Shown here piece by piece: positions 18,545 through 27,603 of a stretch of DNA of 64,000 nucleotides. Position numbers and translations under genes: made by a program. How positions within the stretch are numbered: the first letter of the stretch is position 1; the number at the start of each line of letters is the position of its first letter. The stretch spans positions 178,662,502 through 178,726,501 of the forward strand of contig NC_080541.1 of the NCBI RefSeq assembly GCF_028640845.1, given 5' to 3'. This DNA is from Ahaetulla prasina. Taxonomy: Eukaryota > Chordata > Lepidosauria > Squamata > Colubridae. Under the pieces are notes generated by a model. That model was not told where the DNA came from, did not search any database, and worked only from the letters and a program-made list of their open reading frames with translations.

Positions 18545-19751
18545 TTGTTTTTGTTTTTTTATTTTTGTCACAACATTATATACAAGTACATATAATGAAA
18601 GAAAACAATATTTATTTATTTATTAGATTTATTTTTTATTTATTAGATTTGGACAGGAATAGGACAGGAACGGTAGGCACGCTCCTTATAGTCCTCTTAG
18701 GAATGGGGTGAGGTCAATGGTAGACAGTTTTTGGTTAAAGCTTTTGGGAGTTTGAGAAGAGACCACAGAGTCAGGTAGTGTGTTCCAAGCGTTAACAACT
18801 CTGTTACAAAAGTCATATTTTCTGCAATCAAGATTGAAGTGGTTAACATTAAGTTTGAATCTATTGTTTGCTCTTGTATTATTGCGATTGAAGCTGAAGT
18901 AGTCTTTAACAGAAGGACATTCCAATAGATGATTCTGGGTGTTAAACACAGGTCATGTCGGAGTCGGTGGAGTTTTAAGTTTTCTAATCCCAGTATTTCA
19001 AGTCTGGAGGTATAAGGTATTTTGTTGTTTACAGAGGAGTGGAAAACTCTTCTTGTAAAATATTTCTGGACTCGTTCAATTGTATTGTATGTCAGAGATG
19101 TGGTATGGGTTCCAGACAGGTGAGCTGTATTCAAGAATGGGTCTTGCAAATGTTTTGTATGCTCTGGTTAGTAGTGTAGAGTTTTTGGAAAAGAAGCTAC
19201 GCAAAATTAGGTTTACAACTCTTAGAGCCTTTTTTGCTATGTAGTTGCAGTGGGCTTTGGCACTTAGATCATTTGATATGAAAACTCCAAGGTCTTTTAC
19301 AGCAGGGGTCACCAACCTTTCTGACCTCAGGGACCACTAAAATTCATAATTTTAAATCCCGAGGACCACTAATATGATTTTTTTCAAAAAAATAAATAGT
19401 ATTTAGTGCAATATAAAAATGCAAATAATTTTTCTGTGGACCACCAGTGGTCCACGGACTACTGGTTGGTGACCACTGTTTTACAGGGTGGGGGTCATCA
19501 GTAAGGTATTGTCCATCAAGCTTGTACTTAGTGTTTGGGTTCTTTTTTCCAATATGTAAGACTGAGCATTTGTTGGTTGAGATTTGAAGTTGCCAAGTTT
19601 TAGACCAATCGGATACAAAGTCAAGGTCTTTTTGAAGGCTAGTAGTATTGTTGGTGGTATTAAATAGTTTGACATCGTCAGCAAAGAGAACACAATAACT
19701 TGAGATATGGTCACAGAGGTCATTTATGTATAGTATGAAGAGTGTTGGTCC
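18545..19751 (-). mobile_element. LINE B, 3' half (interrupted copy)
   Basis: Minus-strand non-LTR retrotransposon of the Jockey/CR1 group. Reading from 19751 down it encodes the catalytic reverse-transcriptase box FADDVKLF with [11 protein letters not shown] just before it, then the thumb/C-terminal part (TRAYKTFARPILEYSSPVWN, EILGLENLKLHRLRHDL, FNLDCRKYDFCNRVVNAWN, LTPFLRGL) in three frames, and a 3' UTR ending in a gtgacaaaaataaa-type tail near 18545. Frameshifts and stops make it defective. It is continued by 22779-23435; an L2 LINE has split it within the RT domain. Confidence 0.85.
19313..19478 (+). mobile_element. hAT-like MITE inserted in LINE B, 166 bp
   Basis: The ends are caggggtcaccaacct and ggttggtgaccactg. 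The flanks ttttacag at 19305-19312 and 19479-19486 are an exact 8-bp duplication, the hAT signature. The interior is non-coding and contains 'cagggaccac' and 'gtggaccaccagtggtccac' palindromic phrases. Open frames across it on the minus strand are a fusion of LINE and MITE sequence and are not proteins. Confidence 0.9.
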
Positions 19752-22700
19752 CGTTCCCCGGATGGTCAAGACCCTCAGAGCCTGGGCCTTCGTCTGATGT
19801 TATGCAACGCACGGTCCGTGGCCAATAAGGCCCCCCTAATACATGATCTGATTCAGGGGGGTGCCGCGGATATTAAAGGCGTTACGGAAACCTGGTTGGG
19901 CATTGAAGGGGGCGTGCCCCTGGTTGAGATGTGCCCACCGGGTTTCCGTGCATTCCATCAGCCGAGGGCCCAGGGTAGGGGTGGGGGGGTGGCGGTTGTT
20001 ATTAAAGAGAGTCTAGAGCCGAGGGAGACCACTGTACCTCAGATTGCCGGGTGTGAATCCCTCTTTGTGAGGTGGGGTCATAGGTGTCAGATGGGCTTGC
20101 TGGTCCTTGCTGCATGACAGCCGCCCTGCCCGAGCTCCTGGAGGTGCTTGCCGGGGTGGCAGTGGAGACCCCCAGACTTTTAGTCATGGGGGACTTTAAC
20201 TTGCCATCTGCTGGCTCGTCATCGACAGCAGCTCGGGAGTTCATGGCTTCCATGACGGCCCTGGACCTGACTCAAGTAGTGGATGGCCCCACTCACATCG
20301 GGGGAGGCACACTGGACCTGATTTTCATCTCTGGTCAGTGGTTGAAGGATCTGGACTTGAGAGATATAGTCACAGAACCTTTGTCATGGTCAGATCACTC
20401 TCTCCTTCTCCTAGACTTTCTGACCGCTACCCAACACCGCAGGGAGACGGAACCATTACGTTGGATGGACCCGGAGAGGTTCCGGACGGAGCTTGGGCCA
20501 TTTCCTGAGGGTCTGGCTCACGGCACGGCTGAGGAACTAGCCGCAGCCTGGGAACGGGCTGCGGCTGGGGCTTTAGACCGTGTCGTGCCTCTGCGGCCTC
20601 TGACCCGGCGCAGATCCCAACCGGCTCCTTGGTTCTCCGAGGAGCTGAGGGGGATGAAACGCCGGAGAAGACGCCTAGAGAGCTCTTGGAGGTCCAGCCG
20701 TTCAGAGGCTGATCGGACACTAGTTAGGTCCTATACTAGGACCTACCTAGTGGCACTGAGGGAAGCGAGGTGTTGCTACGCCTCCTCCCTCATTGCGTCG
20801 GCAGATAACCGCCCAGCTGCCCTGTTTCGGGTGACCCGCTCCCTCCTTCACCAGGGGGAGCGGGATGACCCGTTGCAGGGACGTGCTGAGGAGTTTAACG
20901 GTTATCTATACGATAAAATCGTTCAGCTTCGGGATGGACTGGACCAAAATTGTGGCGATTTGGACGGGGCGTCTGAGGGCGGTCTTGGTGATATTGTCTG
21001 GGATGAGTTTGACCCTGTGGCTCCCGAGGACATGGACAGGTTGCTGGGTAGATTGAATGCCACCACGTGTTTACTGGACCCGTGCCCCTCCTGGCTGGTG
21101 CTGGCCACTCAGGAGGTGACACGAGGCTGGCTCCAGGCGATTACGAGCGCTTCCTTGTTGGAGGGGGTCTTTCCGGCCGCCTTGAAAGAGGCGGTGGTGA
21201 GGCCCCTCCTCAAGAAGCCTTCCCTGGACCCGGCTGTTTTAGGTAATTATCGTCCGGTCTCCAACCTCCGCTTCGCGGCGAAGGTTGTAGAGAGTATGGT
21301 GGCATATCAGTTTCCCCTCCACCTGGAGGAAACTGTCTATCTAGACCCGTTCCAGTCCGGCTTCCGGCCCGGTTACAGCACTGAGACGGCTTTGGTCGCG
21401 TTGGTGGATGATCTCTGGAGGGCCAGGGATAGGGGTTGTTCCTCTGCCCTGGTCCTATTAGACCTCTCAGCGGCTTTTGATACCATCGACCATGGTATCC
21501 TGCTGCGCCGGTTGGAGGGATTGGGAGTGAGAGGCACCGTTTATCGGTGGTTCTCCTCCTATCTCTCCGACCGGTCGCAGACGGTGTTAACGGGGGAGGC
21601 AGAGGTCGACCCCGCGGCGCCTCACTTGTGGGGTGCCGCAGGGGTCGATTCTCTCGCCCCTTCTGTTCAACATCTATATGAAGCCGCTGGGTGAGATCAT
21701 CAGTGGCTTCGGTGTGAGGTACCAGCTGTACGCTGATGACACCCAGCTGTACTTTTCCACACCGGGCCACCCCAATGAAGCTATCGAAGTGCTGTCCCGG
21801 TGCTTGGAAGCCGTACGGGTCTGGATGGGGAGAAACAGGCTCAAGCTCAATCCCTCCAAGACGGAGTGGCTGTGGATGCCGGCATCCCGGTACAGTCAGC
21901 TGAGTCCACGGCTGACTGTTGGGAGCGAGTCATTGGCCCCGATGGAGAGGGTGCGCAACTTGGGTGTTCTCCTGGATGAACGGCTGTCTCTTGAAGACCA
22001 CTTGACGGCCGTCTCCAGGAGAGCTTTCCACCAGGTTCGCCTGGTGCGCCAGTTGCGCCCCTTTCTAGACCGGGATGCCTTGTGCACAGTCACTCACGCC
22101 CTCGTGACGTCTCGTCTGGATTACTGCAATGCTCTCTACATGGGGCTCCCCTTGAGGGGCATCCGGAGGCTTCAGTTAGTCCAGAATGCGGCTGCGCGGG
22201 TGATAGAGGGAGCCCCTCGTGGCTCCCGCGTGACACCTATCCTGCGCAGACTGCACTGGCTACCTGTGGCCTTCCGGGTGCGCTTCAAGGTTTTGGTGAA
22301 CGTCTTTAAAGCGCTCCATGGCATAGGGCCGGGTTATCTACGGGACCGCCTACTGCTACCGAATACCTCTCACCGACCCGTGCGCTCTCACAGAGAGGGA
22401 CTCCTCAGGGTGCCGTCAGCGCGACAGTGTCGTCTGGCGACGCCCAGGGGAAGTGCCTTCTCTGTGGGGGCTCCCGCCCTCTGGAATGAACTCCCCCCAG
22501 GACTCCGTCAACTTCCGGACCTCCGAACCTTTCGTCGCGAGCTTAAAACTCACTTATTCATCTGCGCAGGACTGGGTTAGTTTTTTAATTAATGGGTTTT
22601 TAACGAGTTTTTATTATTTATTCTAAATTTTAATTTCGGCCAATTTGAATAAGTTTTTTAATTGTATTTTAATTGTATTTATTATTGTATTTTTATCTGG

Positions 22701-22778
22701 CTGTGAACCGCCCTGAGTCCTTTGGGAGAAGGGCGGTATAAAAATTTAAATAATAAATAAATAAATAAATAAATAAAT
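19752..22778 (+). mobile_element. L2-type LINE, 3.0 kb, lacking the 5' part
   Basis: The copy starts at the beginning of the endonuclease domain and runs through reverse transcriptase, C-terminus, a short 3' UTR with the 'gccctgagtcctt...gaagggcggtata' hairpin and an (AAAT)n tail. It interrupts LINE B: removing 19752-22778 rejoins 'ggtcc' and 'aagaacgc' and restores the conserved LINE B reading [16 protein letters not shown]. No clear target duplication is visible, which is common for CR1/L2 LINEs. ORF1 and the 5' UTR are missing. Confidence 0.9.
19797..22580 (+). pseudogene. L2 ORF2 (endonuclease and reverse transcriptase), two frameshifts
   Basis: The protein nicks target DNA and reverse-transcribes LINE RNA at the nick. 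Part one (19797-20117) holds the N-terminal endonuclease ([26 protein letters not shown]). Part two (20084-21694) has the rest of the APE-type endonuclease (LLVMGDFNLPSAG, GPTHIGGGTLDLIFIS, LSWSDHSLLLL) and the RT (NYRPVSNLRFAAKVVE, LVLLDLSAAFDTIDHG). Part three (21633-22580) has [20 protein letters not shown], the catalytic [10 protein letters not shown] and the C-terminal [14 protein letters not shown] and [13 protein letters not shown]. The frame changes near 20090-20117 and 21600-21690, so the copy cannot make a full protein, but each block is otherwise well preserved. Confidence 0.9.
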
Positions 22779-23367
22779 AAGAACGCTGCCTTGAGGAGCG
22801 CCACTTTTGACAGGAACAGGATTTGATAGAGCATTGCCAATTTTGACCACTTGTTGTCTGTTTGATAGGAAAGCAGTTATCCAATTGTGAAGAGGTCCTG
22901 AAATGCCGTAGGATTTTAGTTTTAGGAGAAGTTTATCGTGTACTACTGAGTCAAAAGCTTTGCGGAAGTCTTTGTAGATTGCATCTATTGCTTTGCCTTG
23001 ATCAAGATTAGTAGTCCATATGTTTTTGCAGTGGAGAAGTTGTAAGTTACATGATAATTTTTTCCTGAAACCAAATTTATTAGAGAGTAGGTTGTTTCTA
23101 GGTGGAGGGTAATGGATTGGTTGATGATAGATCCCATTACTTTGCAGGTGACGCAGCATAGAGAGATTTGTCTGTAATTTTCAACTAGGCTGGGATCTCC
23201 TTTTTTGAAGATAAGGATGACTGTGACTAGAGAAGTTTGGGAAGGGAACCAGTCGTGAAAGCTTTATCAAAGATTATGCTTAGGGGTTCTGCTATATTTA
23301 TATAGGTTCTGTTATATATATATCTATTATATATATATAACATATATATTATATATATATATATAAC

Positions 23368-23407
<40 letters not shown>

Positions 23408-23435
23408 TCTGCTATATTTATAAAGGGGTTCTGCT
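22779..23435 (-). mobile_element. LINE B, RT N-terminal half (interrupted copy)
   Basis: This is the upstream half of the LINE B copy broken by the L2 insertion. On the minus strand it encodes VTVILIFKKGDPS, KAFDSVVHDKLLLKLKSYGI, ITAFLSNRQQVVKIGN and VKSGAPQGSVL, i.e. the fingers and palm of the reverse transcriptase up to the PQG motif. Its upstream part is broken up by TA/TG microsatellite expansion (23303-23407) and a duplicated 'ggttctgctatatttata' segment. Confidence 0.8.
23303..23407. repeat. (TA)n and (TG)n microsatellite inside LINE B
   Basis: Degenerate TA blocks separated by 'taacata' end in about 12 TG repeats. The LINE phrase 'gttctgctatattta' occurs on both sides. Confidence 0.9.
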
Positions 23436-23439
23436 ATGT

Positions 23440-24440
23440 TTAAACAGAAACAGAATAAGTTAGAAGTGACCTTGGAGTCACTTCTTCTAGTCCAACCTCT
23501 ACTCATGCAAGAGATCAGGGGTGAAATGTAAAATTTGTTACTACCAGTTCTGTGGGCATGGCTTGGGGGGGTAATGTGACTGGGTGGGCATGGCCAACTT
23601 TTTTTTTAACTTTTAAAAGCATTAAAAACTTTTAAAAACATCAGCCAAAGAGGTTGTAAAAAAATGCTTTTAAAAGCCTGTGATGATCAGGCAACTCAGC
23701 TGTGATTGCCAGAGGAAAAAAGCTTTTAAAGGTTTCTGACGATCCCAGCTGAGTTGCCTGATCGCCAGAACCTTTTAAAAGCATTTTTTAACAACCTCTT
23801 CGGCCGAAGAAGTTGTAGAAAAAATGCTTTTAAAGGGTTCTGACGATCGCAGCTGAGCCACGAGATCATCAGAGGCTTTTTTTTAACTTTTAAAAGCAAT
23901 TTTTCGGCCAAATAAAATGCTTTTAAAAGTAAAAAAACCCAAACCTCTGATGATCACAGGGCTAAGCTGGGGGGTGGGGAAGGATTTTTGCTACAGCTTC
24001 TCTGAACCACCCGCTGCCATCGCTACTGGATCGAGCAATCTGGTCCGAACTGGGAGCGTTTCACCCTTGCAAGAGACCCTATACCATTTCTGACAAGTAG
24101 CTATCCAGTCTTTTCTTAAAAGCCTCCAATGATGGGGCACCCACAACTTCTGAAGGCAAGCCATTCTATTGGTTAATTGTTCTTGCTGTTAGGAAATTTC
24201 TCTTTAATCCTAGGTTGCTTCTCTCCTTTAATGATTATTAATTTCCATCCATAGATTCTTGTCTTGCCTTCTGATACTTTGGAAAACAGGTTGACCCCCC
24301 CTCTTCTTTGTGGCAGCCCCTCAAATATTGGAACACTGCTATCATGTCACCCCAATCCTTCTTTTCACTAGACTAGACATACGCAGTTCCTGAAACTGTT
24401 CTTCATAGATTATGTATCTCAGATTCTAGGGTAGTTCTAG
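23440..24440 (-). mobile_element. CR1 LINE 3' region, split by a hAT MITE
   Basis: On the minus strand this is the classical CR1 3' end: the part at 24070-24440 corresponds to the end of ORF2 (the same segment is translated at 61935-62204) and the part at 23440-23515 is the 3' terminus ('aagtgactcc aaggtc'-type ending). The copy is 5'-truncated and degraded. A 554-bp MITE separates the two parts. Confidence 0.75.
23516..24069 (+). mobile_element. hAT-like MITE, 554 bp, inserted in CR1
   Basis: The ends are caggggtgaaatg and cgtttcacccttg. The flanks caagagat (23508-23515) and caagagac (24070-24077) match at 7 of 8. The interior holds several inverted and direct copies of a unit built on 'ttttaaaagc...tctgacgatc...agctgag', so the RNA or single strand could form multiple hairpins. 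There is no coding capacity; an open frame at 23726-23911 is a by-product of the repeats. Confidence 0.85.
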
Positions 24441-24871
24441 ACAACATGCAAAATAAATGGTAGAAGAAGTCTGCACTGATTAATAACCAAGAGTTTAACC
24501 AATAATTGAGCATGCAATCGTGATCCAGATCAGATCAAGTTCGCATGCATGTTTTTCTGTAGTGTAAAGGTGGCCAGTTTAGCAAAAGATGAACAGTATA
24601 TAAATAGTATGCCTCTAATGGGCAAATATTTTCCTACGTTTCAGGCAAAGGTATTTCCCGAACTTGCTTGGAGATGATGGACATTTTATTGTTAATATTT
24701 TAATATTTTTTACTTGTTTATATGGTGTGTGTTTATATACTTACACAGTGTCCTGTATTTCACCTATATAAGATATATGCAAAGATGACATTGTCAGATT
24801 TGATGACATATAGTGATAATGCAAGTCACCTGAATATGTTGGAGTCCGGCTTGGAAATAATGCAATGTGAA
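24441..24871. other. No gene or repeat recognised
   Basis: AT-rich sequence. Open frames at 24722-24947 lie on both strands and run into the LINE tail that follows. Confidence 0.5.
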
Positions 24872-25031
24872 ACATCTTTTCTTTTATGTACACTGAGAGC
24901 ATATGCACTAAGACAAATTCCTTGTGTGTCCAATCACACTTGACCAATAAAATTCAATTCAATTCAATTCAATTCAATTCAATTCAATTCAATTCTATTC
25001 TATTCTATTCTATTCTATTCTATTCTATTCT
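24872..25031 (+). mobile_element. Snake-type CR1/L3 LINE 3' tail with 5-mer microsatellite
   Basis: About 80 bases (cttttatgtacactgagagc, 'cttgtgtgtccaatcacactt', 'ccaataaaattc') match the 3' UTR of the longer copy at 52090-53369. The tail is unusual: about eight AATTC units change into about eight ATTCT units. The first 5 kb of the element is absent. Confidence 0.85.
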
Positions 25032-25039
25032 ACAGTAGC

Positions 25040-25339
25040 TATCTTTCTAAGAGGAGGGGATTATAGTTTTGCAAAGCAGCTTTGGAGGTGCTTCAGTTTA
25101 TGCATCATCAAAATGAACCACCAGTTTCAAGCTTTGCCTTATTTCAGTAGTTTGTATTTTGTTCCCTCAATCTCTCTCTATAGGTCATTCACATCTAACC
25201 ATGTCCAATACAGTACTGGCAATAAGAGATACAGACGCAGTTTCTTTATTCATTGATAGGTGGTGCTATAACAATTAGTGCTGGTAATCTAAATTCAGAT
25301 TGCAAGAAGAGGAAAGGAAAGCCAAAAAAAGGGGAAAGG
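25040..25339. other. No gene or repeat recognised
   Basis: Short single-copy interval leading into the pyrimidine tract. Confidence 0.5.
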
Positions 25340-25421
25340 GAATCCTTCCTTCCTTCCCTCCCTCCCTCTTTCATTTCCTTCCTTCCTTCCTTCCTTCCTT
25401 CCTTCCTTCCTTCCTTCCATT

Positions 25422-25489
<68 letters not shown>

Positions 25490-25562
25490 TTCCTTCATTC
25501 CTTCCCTCCTTCTCTCTTTTTCTTCCTTCCTTCCTTCCTTCTTTCTTTCTTTCTTTCTTTTT

Positions 25563-25602
<40 letters not shown>

Positions 25603-25706
25603 TTCCTTCATTCCTTCCCTCCTTCTCTCTTTTTCTTCCTTCCTTCCTTCCTTCTTTCTTTCTTTCTTTCTTTTTTCTTTCTTTCTTTCTTTCTTTCTTT
25701 CTTTCA
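25340..25706. repeat. Polypyrimidine (CCTT)n/(CTTT)n tract with long-period duplication
   Basis: About 370 bases of pyrimidines on plus. Blocks of CCTT and CTTT alternate, and a compound block ('cattccttccctccttctctc' type centre followed by CCTT then CTTT) occurs twice, about 112 bases apart (25496 and 25608). The open frames of 60-160 codons across it are artefacts. Confidence 0.95.
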
Positions 25707-25990
25707 TCATTTATTTATTTATTATATTTGTATGATTTCTATAGACACTCATTTCATACATGACTGGGTGGCTTAAGGCAGATTAAAACAGAAACTCTAT
25801 CATATGTAACACCTGGTCCCTAAGGAGAAACAAAACCCCCCACTCTTTGAAAATATCACATTATAAACAACAGAACTCATCTACTCACCTGACATACCTG
25901 CCAGGGAAACAGCCAGGTCTTCGGTGCCTTGCAAAAATCTAATTAGTACAAGGAGGGAAAAGGATCCCTGAACACTGAGATGATGTACTT
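25707..25990 (-). mobile_element. Old L2-type LINE 3' end (probable)
   Basis: The TTTATTTATTA start, 'tgggtggcttaaggcag' and 'gccaggtcttcggtgccttgcaaaa' follow the order of the L2 3' UTR and C-terminal region on the minus strand, but with heavy divergence and loss of the GC-rich hairpin. The assignment rests on order and short matches only. Confidence 0.45.
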
Positions 25991-26337
25991 TTTTTGGATT
26001 TTTATGTTTTGAATAAATCAAAGGTTCAAAAGCAAATTAAAAGTGCTACAAAAGTTATGGTAGCAAGCGGAAAATTTGAAGTAGGGAGAAGTAGGTAGGG
26101 ATTGGAACAAGACAATTTGGGGAGGCCAGAAAGTATTAGGAAAAGCGGAGAAAAAAAGGAAGGTAACGCTGGGAAGGCAGAAGGAGATTAGTGGGGAAGG
26201 GAAGTGCAATGGAAAACAGGTGGGAAGTCTAGTGCTGGGTTGGCTAGCGTGGAGAGGAGAAAACTTTAGGGGAATTGGCATTAGCTTTTGGGGCCATATT
26301 TGACATGCATTGGGCAGATGCACTTCTCCCCCAGAGA

Positions 26338-26420
26338 GAGCAGTCCTAGGTTGTTTCTCTCCTTGATTATTAATTTCCATCCATAGATTCTTGTCTTGCC
26401 TTCTGATACTTTGGAAAACA
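26338..26420 (-). mobile_element. CR1 LINE fragment
   Basis: About 80 bases are nearly identical to 24208-24291 (cctaggttg...ccatccatagattcttgtc...tttggaaaaca). It is a short internal piece of the CR1 3' region. Confidence 0.75.
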
Positions 26421-26552
26421 AGAAGGAGTTAATCTGTCTAGGCCTGGTGCTTTTCCAACCTTTTGTTTATGAAATAGGCCTCACAAATCTGTTTCTAAGA
26501 TTACCAAGGTGGGGTTCCAGATAGATGGGAGATAGGTGTAGGAGATTTGGCT

Positions 26553-26678
26553 CAGTGGTGGGATTCAAGTAATTTAACAGCTGGCTCTCTGTCCTAATGA
26601 TTTCTTCCAACAACCAGTTTGCCAAACTGCTCAGAAAGTTAATGCGAAGTGATGCGAACTGGCTGAATCCCACCACTG
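26553..26678 (+). mobile_element. hAT-like MITE, 126 bp
   Basis: The ends are cagtggtgggattcaa and ttgg-type complement ...gaatcccaccactg. The flanks atttggct at 26545-26552 and 26679-26686 are an exact 8-bp duplication. Non-coding. The ORF overlapping it on the minus strand (26467-26823) is spurious. Confidence 0.92.
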
Positions 26679-26774
26679 ATTTGGCTACTCTTGGTACATC
26701 TGAGGTGTGAAAGGTAGCAATAGTTGACAGTGATCTCCTCTCAAACCTACAGTAGAACACATTCAGGTCATGAG

Positions 26775-26860
26775 GGAATCTTGGTGCTTTGTGAGCTTGC
26801 TTGTTTTCTTGCAGATGTTTCATTACCCAAATTTGGTAATATCATCAGTGCAGGTCATCT
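26775..26860 (-). mobile_element. Ribozyme-bearing repeat fragment (probably Penelope-like)
   Basis: On the minus strand the fragment contains a hammerhead-like core followed by 'tgcaagaaaacaagcaagctc'. The same phrase recurs twice in inverted arrangement at 57660-57835. The family is inferred to belong to Penelope-like elements because these carry hammerhead motifs in their terminal repeats; no Penelope protein sequence is present here to confirm it. Confidence 0.5.
26814..26848 (-). ncRNA. Hammerhead-ribozyme-like motif, class 2
   Basis: Minus strand: CUGAUGA, then a helix (UAUUACC / GGGUAAU around an aaauu-type loop), then GAAAC and AUC. This matches the conserved hammerhead core C-U-G-A-N-G-A ... 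G-A-A-A ... N-U-H in order and spacing, with a minimal stem III. One unpaired U lies between the first core segment and stem II. The triplet AUC may derive from GUC by CpG decay. Activity is not shown by sequence alone. Confidence 0.5.
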
Positions 26861-27045
26861 GCCAATTGACAATTTTTTTCAGTAAGGGAGGGAGACCTGC
26901 TGTAGCCAATGATTTTCTTTACGCTTCTCCACACAATTGCTGGTTCATTAGCTGAGAACGGATTCTTCAAGTTTTTCAGAGGGCCACTTGCCATTTTTTG
27001 TTGAACTGTTGCTCTGTCTGCTTTCAGATTTTTCTCCATTTCATT
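26861..27045 (-). mobile_element. LINE fragment upstream of RT (Rex1/CR1-like)
   Basis: A 64-codon open frame on the minus strand (26845-27039) reads NPFSANEPAIVWRSVKKIIGY followed by SPSLTEKNCQLADDLH. The 'N(D/E)P..VWR..K.I.GY' wording is typical of the linker just before the RT fingers in Rex1/CR1-like LINEs. It is directly adjacent to the ribozyme-like fragment. Confidence 0.5.
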
Positions 27046-27603
27046 TATATTTTCTAAACTAAAGCATGTAAAATTATGTTATAGACTGATTAAGCTATGA
27101 ATTTTGCTGGTGGAATTTAAAACTGACAGGTCAGCAAAGTAGCTTAATTTATATCTAAAATCTATTTTGTTTTGGGAAGCGATAAGTACACATGTATAGA
27201 GACAAAGATAATTAAGAAAAACTACACATCGATGAATAAGACTTTTGGAGTTCCAGAATTCTTCAAATTGAGCTATATCATTACCTGCATTATAGATAGT
27301 CCTTGACTTACAACCATTCAGTTAGTGACCATTCGAATTAGTTGAACGTACAGTGGCACTGAAAAATAACATGACTGTTTTTCACACTTATGACCATTGC
27401 AGCATTTCCATTCTCAAAATTAGAAGATCGTATTTATGACGGTTGCAGTGTTCCAGAGTCATGTAATCACCATTTTCAACCTTCTGACAAGTAAAGTGAA
27501 TGGTGAAGCCGGATTCACCTTACAACTATGTTGCTCACTTAACTACTCCAGTGGTTCCCTTCACAACTGGGACAAGAAAGGTCTTAAAATGGGGCAAAAC
27601 TCA

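Noticed and set aside
19344..19769. 141-codon minus-strand frame as a gene
   Set aside because: It joins LINE B reverse transcriptase to MITE sequence and is not a real protein.
25253..25776. Several long open frames of S/F/L or K/E/R repeats
   Set aside because: Artefacts of the (CTTT)n/(CCTT)n tract.
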